A stretch of 64,000 nt of DNA from NCBI RefSeq assembly GCF_001888185.1, contig NZ_CP016364.1, positions 372,001-436,000 of the forward strand, written 5' to 3'. This document shows, one piece after another, positions 22,436 through 30,827 of the stretch. Each line of letters begins with the position of its first letter. Within the stretch, counting starts at the first letter, position 1. Both the position numbers and the translations under genes were made by a program. This stretch comes from Phaeobacter porticola (GTDB lineage Bacteria > Pseudomonadota > Alphaproteobacteria > Rhodobacterales > Rhodobacteraceae). The notes below the pieces were generated by a model. It had not been told where the DNA came from, did no database searches, and was given only the letters and a program-made list of their open reading frames with translations.

Positions 22436-23049
22436 AACTTGATGTGATCAAACTCGACGGCGCCAAAGCCGGCGACATCGAGCTGGATGCAGAGCTGTTC
22501 GGCCTGGAGCCGCGCACCGACATCCTGCACCGTGTGGTGCGCTGGCAGCGTAACAACGCGCAGCAGGGCACGCACAAGGTCAAGACGCGGTCCGAGACCT
22601 CCTACTCGACCAAGAAGATCTATCGCCAGAAGGGCACCGGTGGCGCACGCCATGGTGACCGTAACGCACCGATCTTCCGCAAGGGTGGTATCTACAAAGG
22701 TCCGACCCCGCGGTCGCACGGCCACGATCTGACCAAGAAATTCCGCAAGCTGGGTCTGCGTCATGCGCTGTCCGCCAAAGCCAAAGCGGGCGAACTGGTC
22801 ATCATCGAGGATGCAGCTGCCGAAGGCAAAACCGCAGCTCTGGCCAAGCAGGTGAAAAACCTGGGCTGGAAACGCGCGCTGGTCATCGACGGTTCTTCGG
22901 TCAACGAAGACTTCCTGAAAGCGTCGCGCAACATTGAAGGCCTGGATATCCTGCCGACAATGGGCGCAAACGTCTATGATATCCTGAAGCGTGACACCCT
23001 GGTGATCACCAAAGCAGGTATCGAAGCACTGGAGGCTCGCCTGAAATGA
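22432..23049 (+). CDS. rplD: 50S ribosomal protein L4
   Basis: L4 (205 aa) lines the upper part of the nascent peptide exit tunnel. In E. coli it is the autogenous repressor of the S10 operon, acting on transcription and translation. The extended loop with [20 protein letters not shown] is intact, the region where macrolide-resistance changes occur in other species. Translation is coupled by four-base overlaps with both rplC upstream and rplW downstream. No E. coli-like S10 leader was recognised before rpsJ, so L4 control here is unproven. Confidence 0.99.
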   Translation: MKLDVIKLDGAKAGDIELDAELFGLEPRTDILHRVVRWQRNNAQQGTHKVKTRSETSYSTKKIYRQKGTGGARHGDRNAPIFRKGGIYKGPTPRSHGHDLTKKFRKLGLRHALSAKAKAGELVIIEDAAAEGKTAALAKQVKNLGWKRALVIDGSSVNEDFLKASRNIEGLDILPTMGANVYDILKRDTLVITKAGIEALEARLK

Positions 23050-23342
23050 GCGCGAAGGCAGAACACTACGACGTGATCCGCAAGCCGGTCGTCACCGAAA
23101 AAGCAACCATGGCATCCGAAAACGGTGCAGTGGTGTTTGAGGTCTCGATCGACTCCAACAAACCCCAGATCAAAGAAGCTGTCGAAGCTCTCTTTGGTGT
23201 GAAGGTCAAAGCGGTCAACACCACCATCACCAAGGGTAAGGTCAAGCGTTTTCGCGGCCAGCTGGGCAAGCGTAAAGACGTGAAAAAAGCCTATGTGACC
23301 CTGGAAGAAGGCAACACCATCGACGTGTCCACCGGACTCTGA
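23046..23342 (+). CDS. rplW: 50S ribosomal protein L23
   Basis: L23 (98 aa) sits at the exit of the peptide tunnel and is the docking site for trigger factor and SRP. The start [21 protein letters not shown] and the RNA-binding tail [23 protein letters not shown] are typical. It overlaps rplD by four bases. A strong terminator lies directly behind it, so this gene ends a transcription unit. In E. coli rplB would follow directly. Here 1.2 kb with another gene intervenes. Confidence 0.99.
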   Translation: MSAKAEHYDVIRKPVVTEKATMASENGAVVFEVSIDSNKPQIKEAVEALFGVKVKAVNTTITKGKVKRFRGQLGKRKDVKKAYVTLEEGNTIDVSTGL

Positions 23343-23365
23343 GATCTGCCTCTCTGACAAGAACG

Positions 23366-23398
23366 AAAGCCCTTCGCAGCGATGCGGGGGGCTTTTTT
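23366..23398 (+). terminator. Rho-independent terminator after rplW
   Basis: A 13-bp stem (23366-23378 with 23383-23395, two G-U pairs, GCGA loop) followed by TTTTTT. It splits the S10 operon between rplW and rplB. Confidence 0.92.
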
Positions 23399-23651
23399 GT
23401 TCAAAGCAAGCTGCTTGGTGTTGTGGGCAGGCGGGGTCCTTACGGATGCTCTTTGCAAATGTATAGCCGCTGCGGGTCAAAACCCATGACGCCCTGCGTG
23501 CGTATCCAAGAAACAGCTGTGCCTAGATGCAAAGCCCCCCGGCCCAACGCCTTTTACTACAGCGATGCGGTGGTTCAAATCTGATTGGCGCACGCCAGCA
23601 CTATCATTCCCAGCACTATAGCGTATGGGAGAGAGGCCTTAAGGAGAATAA
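23399..23651. other. Non-coding stretch upstream of 23652 gene
   Basis: No gene is supported here. A TATAGC at 23617-23622 could be a -10 for the gene at 23652, but no fitting -35 was found. Confidence 0.3.
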
Positions 23652-24167
23652 ATGATGGGACCTTCACAGAGTTTACCTGAACTGGTCGCCGTGGCGCGGG
23701 TCAATGCCAAGACGCTTGAGGATCGCATCGTGGCGGCGCAGGCGCCTGCCGGCGGGCCGGAAGAATCTGCCGCCCAGGTTGAGGAACTTCGCGAGGCCAC
23801 GGTCGCGCTGGAGGCGCAGGCGGTCGACATCTTCACGCTGTTTGAGGCGCGCATGCAGCATCACTTTAAACGGGGGCCGTTTTCGCGGAAACTGACAGCC
23901 CTACTATTGCAGTCCGGGCAAACGGATCTCGCCGAGCGGGTCCGCCAGTACTATCTGGTGGTCAACGTTCTGAAGCATGGAAAGGGTGCGAGCTATCGGG
24001 AATTGCTGAATGCTCCGGGGGCCAAATTTGCCATAAATACCAGCCAGGACAGCGCCTCTGATGACGGGCTGACGTCCTTAGGACTGGTGGACATCAGTTT
24101 TCCCGGCTTTTTCGAGGGGTTGACCGAGACCATACTGGACGCCAGCCAGTTCTTGGAGAAGCATTAG
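23652..24167 (+). CDS. Hypothetical helical protein between rplW and rplB
   Basis: A 171-aa protein of unrecognised family. It is preceded by a good AAGGAGA site (23641-23647), and a second ATG three bases on is equally possible. It appears mostly helical, with a charged segment at 36-58 that may form a coiled coil. The block RVRQYYLVVNVLKHGKG (residues 96-112) ends in NxLKHG, which recalls motifs in some HEPN-type nucleases. That resemblance is weak and from memory. No signal peptide or membrane segment is seen. It lies alone, downstream of the rplW terminator and upstream of the rplB control region. Its function is unknown. Confidence 0.65.
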   Translation: MMGPSQSLPELVAVARVNAKTLEDRIVAAQAPAGGPEESAAQVEELREATVALEAQAVDIFTLFEARMQHHFKRGPFSRKLTALLLQSGQTDLAERVRQYYLVVNVLKHGKGASYRELLNAPGAKFAINTSQDSASDDGLTSLGLVDISFPGFFEGLTETILDASQFLEKH

Positions 24168-24373
24168 GGTAAGTCTCGCCGCGCCAGCGCCAGGCGGAAA
24201 GCAGGCCTGCGACCGCACCCGCCCCATGAGGCGGCGCTTTGACTGGTGTTTTACGTGCGTCTATCCGGTGGCGGACAATGGGGGGTGTTCAATAGGTGAG
24301 TCGTTTCTATTGAATCATGGACACGACCATTGTCACTTCTCCCAAGCTCTGCTAAGTCGCAACAATCCTGACG

Positions 24374-24403
24374 GCCCCGGATTCGCTCCGGGGCTATTAT
24401 ATT
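24374..24403 (+). terminator. Weak terminator after the 23652 gene
   Basis: An 8-bp GC-rich stem (24374-24381 with 24387-24394, TTCGC loop) followed by the T/A-rich TATTATATTT. It may end the 23652 transcript before the rplB promoter. Confidence 0.5.
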
Positions 24404-24439
24404 TGTCGGGATGTTCGAACCTTGGGACCTTCGGGGCCC

Positions 24440-24445
24440 TATAAT
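24440..24445 (+). promoter_or_regulatory. Candidate -10 element for rplB
   Basis: A perfect TATAAT, but the -35 is unclear. At 17 nt it would be GAACCT, and at 20 nt TTCGAA. A start near 24452 would place the palindrome at 24465-24480 just inside the transcript. An activator may be needed. Confidence 0.4.
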
Positions 24446-24464
24446 CTGGCCACCCTAGTAGGGC

Positions 24465-24480
24465 GTCCCAATATTGGGAC
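24465..24480. promoter_or_regulatory. 16-bp perfect palindrome upstream of rplB
   Basis: GTCCCAATATTGGGAC is fully self-complementary. Its right half-site TTGGGAC (24474-24480) recurs at 24422-24428, 52 bp upstream and close to five helical turns. This suggests a protein-binding operator rather than only an RNA hairpin. The regulator is unknown. Confidence 0.5.
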
Positions 24481-24578
24481 AACCGGGCGGGGGGCTTACA
24501 CATAGCGGGCCTTAGGACGAAATCTGAGGGTTCGCAGCGGTGGGGTAACCCATCGTAGCTAAACGGAAGACAGAAAGC

Positions 24579-25421
24579 ATGGCACTCAAGTCGTATAAGC
24601 CGACGACGCCGGGCCAGCGTGGGCTGGTTCTGATCGACCGTTCGGAGCTTTGGAAAGGGCGTCCGGTCAAATCTCTCACCGAGGGTTTGACCAAGTCGGG
24701 CGGCCGGAACAACACCGGACGGATCACTTCACGTCGTCGTGGCGGCGGCGCAAAGCGTCTCTACCGGATCGTTGACTTCAAACGGAACAAATTTGATGTT
24801 GCGGCAACCGTTGAACGGATCGAATATGACCCGAACCGGACCGCATTCATCGCGCTGATCAAATACGAAGACGGCGAGCAGGCCTACATCCTTGCTCCGC
24901 AGCGTCTGGCAGTTGGTGACACCGTCGTTGCATCCGCAAAGGCAGACATCAAGCCGGGCAACGCAATGCCGTTCTCGGGCATGCCGATCGGTACTATCAT
25001 CCACAACATCGAAATGAAGCCCGGCAAAGGCGGCCAGATCGCCCGTGCAGCCGGTACTTACGCTCAGTTCGTTGGTCGTGATGGTGGCTACGCTCAGATC
25101 CGCTTGTCCTCGGGCGAACTGCGCCTGGTTCGTCAGGAATGCATGGCCACCGTTGGTGCGGTCAGCAACCCCGACAACTCGAACCAGAACTTTGGTAAAG
25201 CCGGCCGTATGCGCCACAAGGGCAAGCGTCCTTCTGTGCGTGGTGTGGTTATGAACCCGATCGATCACCCGCACGGTGGTGGTGAAGGTCGTACCTCCGG
25301 TGGTCGTCACCCGGTGACACCTTGGGGTAAGCCGACCAAAGGCAAGCGTACCCGCAACAAAAACAAAGCGTCGCAAAAGCTTATTATTCGCTCGCGCCAC
25401 GCCAAGAAGAAGGGACGTTAA
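24579..25421 (+). CDS. rplB: 50S ribosomal protein L2
   Basis: L2 (280 aa) is among the most conserved ribosomal proteins and is needed for subunit joining and peptidyl-transferase activity. The C-terminal catalytic-region motif [19 protein letters not shown] holds the conserved histidine near the peptidyl-transferase centre. The start [24 protein letters not shown] is typical of alphaproteobacteria. It opens the unit rplB-rpsS-rplV-rpsC-rplP, with rpsS three bases downstream. The upstream region has its own candidate promoter and palindrome, so it seems to be controlled apart from rpsJ-rplW. Confidence 0.99.
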   Translation: MALKSYKPTTPGQRGLVLIDRSELWKGRPVKSLTEGLTKSGGRNNTGRITSRRRGGGAKRLYRIVDFKRNKFDVAATVERIEYDPNRTAFIALIKYEDGEQAYILAPQRLAVGDTVVASAKADIKPGNAMPFSGMPIGTIIHNIEMKPGKGGQIARAAGTYAQFVGRDGGYAQIRLSSGELRLVRQECMATVGAVSNPDNSNQNFGKAGRMRHKGKRPSVRGVVMNPIDHPHGGGEGRTSGGRHPVTPWGKPTKGKRTRNKNKASQKLIIRSRHAKKKGR

Positions 25422-25424
25422 TCT

Positions 25425-25703
25425 ATGTCTCGCTCTGTATGGAAAGGCCCCTTTGTCGATGCTTACGTGCTGAAAAAAGCCGAAGCAGCGCGCGAGTCGG
25501 GCCGCAATGAAGTCATCAAGATCTGGTCGCGCCGCTCGACGATCCTGCCCCAGTTCGTGGGTCTGACGTTTGGCGTTTACAACGGTCAGAAGCACATCCC
25601 CGTCAACGTCTCGGAAGACATGATTGGTCAGAAGTTCGGTGAATATTCGCCGACACGGACCTACTATGGTCATGCGGCAGACAAAAAAGCGAAGCGGAAG
25701 TAA
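25425..25703 (+). CDS. rpsS: 30S ribosomal protein S19
   Basis: S19 (92 aa) forms a complex with S13 in the 30S head and contacts the A-site finger of 23S rRNA. The sequence starts [20 protein letters not shown] and carries the signature region [23 protein letters not shown]. It starts three bases after rplB and ends three bases before rplV, so the three genes are almost certainly co-translated. Confidence 0.99.
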   Translation: MSRSVWKGPFVDAYVLKKAEAARESGRNEVIKIWSRRSTILPQFVGLTFGVYNGQKHIPVNVSEDMIGQKFGEYSPTRTYYGHAADKKAKRK

Positions 25704-25706
25704 GTC

Positions 25707-26087
25707 ATGGGCAAGGCAAAAAATCCCCGCCGCGTGGCAGACAACGAGGCAATGGCGAAAATCCGCATGCTTCGTACTTCCCCGCAGAAACTGAACCTCG
25801 TCGCCGCAATGATCCGTGGCAAGAAAGTTGAGAAGGCTCTGACCGACCTGACTTTCTCCAACAAGCGGATCGCACAGGACGTGAAGAAATGCCTTCAGTC
25901 CGCAATCGCGAATGCCGAGAACAATCATAACCTGGACGTCGATGAACTGATCGTTTCCGAGGCCTATGTGGGTAAAAACCTGACCATGAAACGCGGCCGT
26001 CCTCGTGCCCGTGGCCGGTTTGGCAAAATCCTCAAGCCGTTTTCGGAGATCACCATCACGGTGCGTCAAGTTGAGGAGCAAGCCTAA
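25707..26087 (+). CDS. rplV: 50S ribosomal protein L22
   Basis: L22 (126 aa) contacts all domains of 23S rRNA, and its long hairpin lines the peptide exit tunnel. The hairpin region is visible as [26 protein letters not shown] near the C terminus, without the insertions or deletions linked to macrolide resistance. Its last base is shared with the ATG of rpsC (TAATG), which fits tight coupling in the rplB operon. Confidence 0.98.
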   Translation: MGKAKNPRRVADNEAMAKIRMLRTSPQKLNLVAAMIRGKKVEKALTDLTFSNKRIAQDVKKCLQSAIANAENNHNLDVDELIVSEAYVGKNLTMKRGRPRARGRFGKILKPFSEITITVRQVEEQA

Positions 26088-26794
26088 TGGGACATAAAGT
26101 CAATCCGGTCGGCATGCGCCTTCAGGTCAACCGTACCTGGGACAGCCGTTGGTATGCCGACACCAAAGATTATGGTGATCTGCTGCTGGAAGATCTGCGC
26201 ATCCGTGACTTCATCAAGGATGAGTGCAAGCAAGCGGGCATCGCCCGTGTGATCATCGAGCGCCCCCACAAGAAGTGCCGTGTAACCATTCACACAGCAC
26301 GTCCGGGCGTGATCATCGGTAAAAAAGGCGCTGACATCGAAGTGCTTCGTAAGAAGCTCGCCTCGATGACAGACTCGGAACTGCACCTCAACATCGTTGA
26401 AGTCCGCAAGCCCGAGCTCGACGCACAGCTGGTTGGCGAGAACATCGCTCAGCAGCTGGAACGTCGTGTGTCCTTCCGTCGCGCGATGAAGCGTGCCGTT
26501 CAGAATGCTATGCGCATGGGCGCCTTGGGTATCCGGGTGAACGTTGCTGGCCGTCTGGGTGGTGCTGAAATCGCACGGACCGAATGGTACCGCGAAGGCC
26601 GCGTGCCTCTGCACACGCTGCGCGCCGACATCGATTACGCTCACAACGAAGCCATGACCCCCTACGGGATCATCGGGATCAAAACCTGGATCTTCAAAGG
26701 CGAGATCATGGAACACGATCCTCAGGCACGTGACCGTAAAGCACAGGAACTCCAGGACGGCCCGGCACCTCGCGGTGCAGGCGGTCGTCGCTAA
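26087..26794 (+). CDS. rpsC: 30S ribosomal protein S3
   Basis: S3 (235 aa) lies at the mRNA entry channel of the 30S head and has helicase-related function with S4 and S5. The KH domain with [19 protein letters not shown] is at about residues 65-85. The C-terminal domain [32 protein letters not shown] is complete. The tail is a short Arg/Gly-rich end. The gene overlaps rplV by one base, and rplP follows after 12 bp with a good AAGGAGGAG site between them. Confidence 0.99.
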   Translation: MGHKVNPVGMRLQVNRTWDSRWYADTKDYGDLLLEDLRIRDFIKDECKQAGIARVIIERPHKKCRVTIHTARPGVIIGKKGADIEVLRKKLASMTDSELHLNIVEVRKPELDAQLVGENIAQQLERRVSFRRAMKRAVQNAMRMGALGIRVNVAGRLGGAEIARTEWYREGRVPLHTLRADIDYAHNEAMTPYGIIGIKTWIFKGEIMEHDPQARDRKAQELQDGPAPRGAGGRR

Positions 26795-26806
26795 GGAGGA
26801 GATGAC

Positions 26807-27220
26807 ATGCTTCAACCAAAGCGTACTAAATTCCGCAAAATGCACAAAGGCCGGATCTCCGGCGAAGCAAAAGGCGGTTCGGACCTGAACTTCGGCACCT
26901 ATGGCCTGAAGGCAACCACTCCTGAGCGCGTCACCGCGCGTCAGATTGAGGCTGCTCGTCGTGCCATGACCCGCCACATGAAGCGTCAGGGTCGTGTATG
27001 GATCCGGATCTTCCCGGACACTCCGGTTACCTCTAAGCCCGTCGAAGTTCGTATGGGTAAAGGTAAGGGTTCCGTGGATTACTGGGCTTGCAAAGTGAAG
27101 CCTGGTCGCGTGATGTTCGAGATCGACGGCGTCAATGACGACATCGCACGTGAGGCTCTGCGCCTGGCTGCGATGAAGCTGCCGGTCAAGACCCGCGTCG
27201 TGGTTCGCGAAGACTGGTAA
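26807..27220 (+). CDS. rplP: 50S ribosomal protein L16
   Basis: L16 (137 aa) organises the A-site region of the 50S subunit and enters assembly late. The start [19 protein letters not shown] and the signature region around [26 protein letters not shown] are clear. R82 in the VRMGKGKG loop matches the arginine that the 2OG oxygenase YcfD hydroxylates in E. coli L16 (R81). It is the last gene of the rplB unit. In E. coli rpmC follows directly, but here a terminator and a 2.3-kb accessory block come between. Confidence 0.99.
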   Translation: MLQPKRTKFRKMHKGRISGEAKGGSDLNFGTYGLKATTPERVTARQIEAARRAMTRHMKRQGRVWIRIFPDTPVTSKPVEVRMGKGKGSVDYWACKVKPGRVMFEIDGVNDDIAREALRLAAMKLPVKTRVVVREDW

Positions 27221-27246
27221 GCCCGGTTAACGCAAAAAATAGATTG

Positions 27247-27280
27247 AAGCCCTCGCTGAGAAATCGGTGGGGGCTTTCTC
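27247..27280 (+). terminator. Rho-independent terminator after rplP
   Basis: A 10-bp stem (27247-27256 with 27267-27276, two G-U pairs) with a 10-nt loop and a TTTCTC tail. It closes the rplB-rplP unit and faces the minus-strand gene ending at 27305. Confidence 0.75.
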
Positions 27281-27304
27281 GTATGGAGGGGCCAGCGGGA
27301 AGAT

Positions 27305-28030
27305 TTACAAGATTTGTTCTGCCCCGGAGAAATCTCCGATACCCCAAAAGTCATTGGTGGTGGTATCGGCATAGAAGCCTTCGAAATAATCCTCGGGTTT
27401 GGCCAGCCTCAGGCTCTCATCGGTTTGACAGATCAGGTGATAATGATAGTCGATGTTGATCGCACAATAGAGCGACCTATCCACTGACCAGAGCTCTATG
27501 CACCCTTGCTGTTTGTCCAGTAGATCAAGGGCTTGTATTTTATTTGGTGATGACCCGAAGTGACCGGCACTTATCAGCCTATCTTGGCCAAGGGCCTGCG
27601 CAAAGGAACCCATTGAAAGTTCCAGAAGGGGCGATGAGCAGCCTTCATCTGGAAGGTGTATATTCTGTGTGGCGCAGATCTCCAGCATCCGGGCAGTGTC
27701 GCCAGGGTTTGCATATTTGGCAGAGATACGTTTTGATCCGGTCAGTCTCAGGGCCCGGTTGACTTGTGAGGGGGAGGAGAAGTCGCAAAGCAATGCGATC
27801 TCCGCCCAAGAAACTCCACAAGAGGCCCCCTTCAATTTGGCAGCTAGAACGGTACTGTCTGGCTGCCATTCCCCATTTTGCCAAGGCGGATGATCGGGGA
27901 GTTTTAGAAACGGGTTTAGGGCAACAAAAACGGATGTGAACTTACCGTCAAAGTGCTGCAGGTAAGGGGTGTCGTCATCGCCGGGGTAGCTGAACGGTGA
28001 TTGCGCCAAATGGTTGCCCTCAATACACAT
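27305..28030 (-). CDS. Hypothetical protein, 241 aa
   Basis: A soluble protein with no signal peptide or membrane segment and no family I can name with confidence. A central block CGVSWAEIALLCDFSSPSQVNRALRLTGSKR (residues about 70-100) looks like a helix-turn-helix, with SSPSQVNRALR as a possible recognition helix. The C-terminal half has aromatic runs (YHYHLICQTDE, EDYFEGFYADTTTNDFWG). It might belong to a domain of unknown function such as DUF2711, but this is only a recollection. It is divergent from the 2OG-oxygenase-like gene, sharing a 91-bp upstream gap. The helix-turn-helix reading and a local regulatory role are speculative. Confidence 0.6.
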   Translation of the reverse strand: MCIEGNHLAQSPFSYPGDDDTPYLQHFDGKFTSVFVALNPFLKLPDHPPWQNGEWQPDSTVLAAKLKGASCGVSWAEIALLCDFSSPSQVNRALRLTGSKRISAKYANPGDTARMLEICATQNIHLPDEGCSSPLLELSMGSFAQALGQDRLISAGHFGSSPNKIQALDLLDKQQGCIELWSVDRSLYCAINIDYHYHLICQTDESLRLAKPEDYFEGFYADTTTNDFWGIGDFSGAEQIL

Positions 28031-28121
28031 ATTTTTCCGAGGCTAGGACGGCGGATTTCAAAGAGCAAGTGGTCGGGAATGCTGCATTGGTTCCGCTGCG
28101 GAGCTGGGCTAAAGAGGGGGC

Positions 28122-28742
28122 ATGGCACAGATAGAATCCCTCTTCGTAACCCGTCTCTACCGCGCAGCCCTGTCCGAGCACGGACCCAAGGTCGATGCCG
28201 GTGAACTTGAAAACTCTTGCTTCGTGATCGCCCAGGACGACGAGGCCGGCCAGGACTGGTGCGAGGAGAACGGCTATCCCGGCTATACGTCCTATGCCTC
28301 GCTCACCGATCTGCCCTGGCGTTTTCCAATCTTTGCCGATTTGGTGAAAACGCTCGATCTGCATGTCGCAGCCTTTGCCAAGGATCTGGAGCTGGACCTT
28401 GATGGGCGCGCGCTGGTGCTGGAGGATCTCTGGATCAATATCCTGCCTGAAGGCGGCACCCATGCCAGCCACATCCACCCCCATTCGGTGATTTCCGGCA
28501 CCACCTATGTTTCCATGCCCGATGGTGCCTCAGCCCTGAAACTGGAAGACCCGCGCCACGCGATGATGATGGCGCACCCCCCGCGTCAGAAGGATTGCCG
28601 CCAAGAGCTGAAGACATTTGTTTACCAGACGCCCGCCGTCGGCGATGTTCTCCTGTGGGAGAGCTTCATCCGCCACGAGGTGCCCATGAACATGGCCGAA
28701 GACGAGCGAGTCTCGGTGAGCTTTAATTACCGTTGGGAGTGA
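28122..28742 (+). CDS. 2OG-Fe(II)-oxygenase-like protein (TIGR02466/PF13759 type)
   Basis: This 206-aa protein matches the family known as TIGR02466 or 2OG-FeII_Oxy_5 (from memory). The block HASHIHPHSVISGTTYV (H114-V130) and the later SFIRHEVPMN (H185) with R196 in ERVSVSFNYRW fit the iron ligands and the 2-oxoglutarate-binding arginine of the cupin fold. Family members are predicted hydroxylases, few of which have known substrates. It starts a short plus-strand run with two small membrane-linked genes (6 bp, then a one-base overlap). Its place between rplP and rpmC makes a ribosomal target thinkable but unproven. Confidence 0.75.
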   Translation: MAQIESLFVTRLYRAALSEHGPKVDAGELENSCFVIAQDDEAGQDWCEENGYPGYTSYASLTDLPWRFPIFADLVKTLDLHVAAFAKDLELDLDGRALVLEDLWINILPEGGTHASHIHPHSVISGTTYVSMPDGASALKLEDPRHAMMMAHPPRQKDCRQELKTFVYQTPAVGDVLLWESFIRHEVPMNMAEDERVSVSFNYRWE

Positions 28743-28748
28743 TCGGAC

Positions 28749-29021
28749 GTGAAAACCGTTGATATCGTTAAATGGGTTGCAACCGCTATTCAGCTGGTTG
28801 GCTATGGAATGACCGGTCTCAATATGACGCCGTGGAACGTCTACTTTTTCTTCGCTGGTATCTTCCTGTGGTTTGCTGTTGGCGCGATGTGGAAAGATAA
28901 GGCGATCATGGTGGTGCATGTGGGTGCGTTCATCTCGCTGATGATCGGGCATCTTAACGCGCCCCAGTTTAAGGGGGGGCAGCGGATGCATCCCAAGGTG
29001 TATCACACTAGGTACGCATAA
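28749..29021 (+). CDS. Small membrane protein, 90 aa
   Basis: A GTG start gives 90 aa with three hydrophobic segments at about residues 8-24 (WVATAIQLVGYGMTGL), 30-47 (VYFFFAGIFLWFAVGAMW) and 51-66 (KAIMVVHVGAFISLMIG). It resembles a roseobacter small membrane family (DUF6552, from memory). The function is unknown. It follows the oxygenase gene by 6 bp, and its stop overlaps the next start (TAATG at 29019-29023), so the three genes likely form one operon. The purine site before the GTG is weak, so translation may rely on coupling. Confidence 0.6.
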   Translation: MKTVDIVKWVATAIQLVGYGMTGLNMTPWNVYFFFAGIFLWFAVGAMWKDKAIMVVHVGAFISLMIGHLNAPQFKGGQRMHPKVYHTRYA

Positions 29022-29386
29022 TGTACGATCACGCGGCAATCGATCTTCTTGCCGGTGAACAATTCGTTCACGCCACTCACGCCCGCATAGCGCCAACGCT
29101 GAGCGAGATGATCGTCATCGTTCTCTGCGCGCCGGTGGCGCTGGTGATCTGGCTGTTCATCCATCGTGCCTTTCGCTCGGTCACCTACATCATAACCACG
29201 CGGCGCGTGTTGATTGTCGAAAAGCAAGGCATTCTCGATCAGATCTGCATTCAGGATATCCAGCGTGTTAAGGTCAGGCGGCGCGCGTTGATGATCTCCG
29301 GAAAAAGCAAACGCCTGTGGCTTGCGCGGCTGCAAAACGGGTGGCAATTTGATACGATCTTAACGCGGGTACGGGCATTGCGCTAA
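29021..29386 (+). CDS. Membrane-anchored PH-like domain protein
   Basis: A 121-aa protein with one or two membrane segments near residues 25-48 (TLSEMIVIVLCAPVALVIWLF), then a bacterial PH-like stretch (SVTYIITTRRVLIVEKQGILDQICIQDIQRVKV), in which ITTRRVLI is typical of bPH domains. Bacterial PH domains of this kind occur in small membrane proteins of mostly unknown role. The start overlaps the stop of the preceding membrane protein by one base. It ends the oxygenase operon, and rpmC begins 214 bp downstream after a gap with no clear terminator. Confidence 0.6.
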   Translation: MYDHAAIDLLAGEQFVHATHARIAPTLSEMIVIVLCAPVALVIWLFIHRAFRSVTYIITTRRVLIVEKQGILDQICIQDIQRVKVRRRALMISGKSKRLWLARLQNGWQFDTILTRVRALR

Positions 29387-29600
29387 GCGCCGCGACCGGG
29401 TGCAAACGGTGTCGCAAACTTCTCCCTTGCTCCGACCGCCCACCTCCTGTAAGTGGACCCATCGCCTGACCCCTGTCCTGCGTGGATTTGGGGCTGGTGA
29501 TTCTTTTTGCCACGTCATGCGACGTGGATGACATAACCCACCAGACCCAAGGTTACCCATCTCAGGGGCCTTCTGGTGCTAAGGACAAGGAACAAAGGCG
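29387..29600 (+). promoter_or_regulatory. Region upstream of rpmC with inverted repeat
   Basis: No gene is seen. A perfect 7-bp inverted repeat, CCACGTC/GACGTGG, with a 4-nt loop lies at 29510-29527. A loose promoter match (TTGCCA 29507-29512, CATAAC 29532-29537) overlaps it with an over-long 19-nt spacer, so the repeat may be an operator or an RNA hairpin. Confidence 0.35.
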
Positions 29601-29801
29601 ATGAACGCCAATGATCTGCGCGACAAGACCGTGGATGAACTCCGCGATATGCTCGCATCCCTGAAGAAAGAAAGCTTTAACCTCCGCTTTCAGCAGGCAA
29701 CCGGTCAGATGGAAAACACCTCCGGCATCAAAGCGGCCCGCCGCAATGCTGCCCGTGTGAAGACCATTCTGAACCAAAAAGCTGCTGCGGCAGCTGAATA
29801 A
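29601..29801 (+). CDS. rpmC: 50S ribosomal protein L29
   Basis: L29 (66 aa) sits near the peptide exit site and helps form the docking platform for trigger factor with L23. The sequence [36 protein letters not shown] is the usual two-helix form with the conserved ESFNLRFQ. It heads the unit rpmC-rpsQ-rplN-rplX-rplE-rpsN-rpsH-rplF-rplR-rpsE-rpmD, the spc operon fused to the last genes of S10. rpsQ follows after 12 bp behind an AAGGAG site. Confidence 0.98.
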   Translation: MNANDLRDKTVDELRDMLASLKKESFNLRFQQATGQMENTSGIKAARRNAARVKTILNQKAAAAAE

Positions 29802-29813
29802 GGAGCCTGACAG

Positions 29814-30044
29814 ATGCCCAAACGTATTCTCACAGGCACTGTGACCAGCGACGCAAACGCCCAGACTGTAACTGTCTCGGTTGAACGCCGCTTCACGCAC
29901 CCTGTTCTTAAGAAAACCATCCGTAAGTCCAAGAAGTACCGGGCTCACGATGAAAAGAACGCTTTCAAGGTCGGCGATTCCGTACGCATCATCGAATGCG
30001 CGCCGAAATCGAAAACGAAACGCTGGGAAGTTCTGGAAGCCTAA
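29814..30044 (+). CDS. rpsQ: 30S ribosomal protein S17
   Basis: S17 (76 aa) is a primary 16S-binding protein with an OB fold that helps 30S assembly. The sequence starts [36 protein letters not shown] and has the family [10 protein letters not shown] region. It lies between rpmC and a 100-bp gap before rplN. The gap holds a GAGTCTC/GAGACTC inverted repeat at 30045-30063 that starts directly after the stop codon. Confidence 0.98.
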   Translation: MPKRILTGTVTSDANAQTVTVSVERRFTHPVLKKTIRKSKKYRAHDEKNAFKVGDSVRIIECAPKSKTKRWEVLEA

Positions 30045-30090
30045 GAGTCTCATCTCGAGACTCCTGGCGACTAGACTTAACAGTTAGTCG
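30045..30090 (+). other. Two inverted repeats in the rpsQ-rplN gap
   Basis: GAGTCTC (30045-30051) pairs with GAGACTC (30057-30063), and CGACTA (30068-30073) pairs with TAGTCG (30085-30090). No T-run follows. They may be RNA-processing or translational control structures in the spc-type transcript. Confidence 0.4.
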
Positions 30091-30144
30091 AAACCCTGGG
30101 GGAGTACGCCACGCATCGGCGCCCCAAAGGTCGGGAGAAACCAC

Positions 30145-30513
30145 ATGATCCAGATGCAAACAAACCTGGATGTTGCTGACAACTCTGGCGCTCGCCGAGT
30201 TCAGTGCATCAAGGTTCTGGGTGGTTCCAAGCGTAAGTACGCATCCGTGGGCGACATCATTGTCGTCTCGGTCAAGGAAGCCATCCCGCGCGGTCGCGTA
30301 AAAAAAGGGGACGTCCGCAAGGCCGTCGTCGTACGTACCGCCAAAGAAGTCCGTCGTGCCGATGGTACTGCGATCCGTTTTGATCGTAATGCCGCCGTCA
30401 TCCTGAACAACAACAACGAGCCTGTAGGTACACGTATCTTCGGCCCGGTTGTTCGTGAACTTCGTGCGAAAAACTTCATGAAGATCATCTCGCTTGCTCC
30501 GGAGGTGCTGTAA
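30145..30513 (+). CDS. rplN: 50S ribosomal protein L14
   Basis: L14 (122 aa) forms part of the intersubunit bridge B8 and binds the silencing factor RsfS. The sequence [27 protein letters not shown] is the typical start, with [22 protein letters not shown] and [16 protein letters not shown] as conserved blocks. A GGGAGAAACC site precedes it. rplX begins two bases after its stop. In many bacteria S8 regulates this part of the operon from near rplX or rplE. Confidence 0.99.
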   Translation: MIQMQTNLDVADNSGARRVQCIKVLGGSKRKYASVGDIIVVSVKEAIPRGRVKKGDVRKAVVVRTAKEVRRADGTAIRFDRNAAVILNNNNEPVGTRIFGPVVRELRAKNFMKIISLAPEVL

Positions 30514-30515
30514 CT

Positions 30516-30827
30516 ATGGCTGCTAAACTCCGCAAAGGCGACAAGGTCATCGTGCTTGCTGGCAAAGACAAGGGCAAAGAAGGTACCGTTACCTCCATTG
30601 ATCCCAAAGCTGGCAAAGCCATCGTTGATGGTGTGAACACGGCAATCCGCCACACCCGTCAGACCCAGTCTGACCAAGGTGGCCGTCTGCCCAAAGCCCT
30701 GCCGATCCAGCTGTCGAACCTGGCCCTGCTGGACGCAAATGGCAAAGCAACACGTGTTGGCTTCCGCATGGAAGGCGACAAGAAAGTGCGCTTCGCTAAA
30801 ACCACGGGGGACGTGATTGATGCTTGA
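30516..30827 (+). CDS. rplX: 50S ribosomal protein L24
   Basis: L24 (103 aa) is an assembly-initiating 23S-binding protein with a KOW motif at the start ([21 protein letters not shown]). The remaining [39 protein letters not shown] is the usual domain. Its stop overlaps the rplE start by eight bases, so translation is coupled. It follows rplN after two bases. Confidence 0.98.
   Translation: MAAKLRKGDKVIVLAGKDKGKEGTVTSIDPKAGKAIVDGVNTAIRHTRQTQSDQGGRLPKALPIQLSNLALLDANGKATRVGFRMEGDKKVRFAKTTGDVIDA

Larger units (their letters stand above)
24168..24578 (+). other. Control region upstream of rplB
   Basis: A 411-bp non-coding stretch. It holds a stem-loop at 24374-24394 followed by TATTATATTT, a TATAAT at 24440-24445, a 16-bp perfect palindrome at 24465-24480 and about 100 nt of leader with no further recognised fold. 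Confidence 0.5.

Noticed and set aside
23571-23600. GGTTCAAATC-like tRNA T-loop sequence
   Set aside because: The flanking bases do not form a T-stem and no acceptor or anticodon arms fit upstream.
24409-24425. GTTCGAAC resembling a tRNA T-loop
   Set aside because: No matching stem and no cloverleaf; it lies in the rplB control region.
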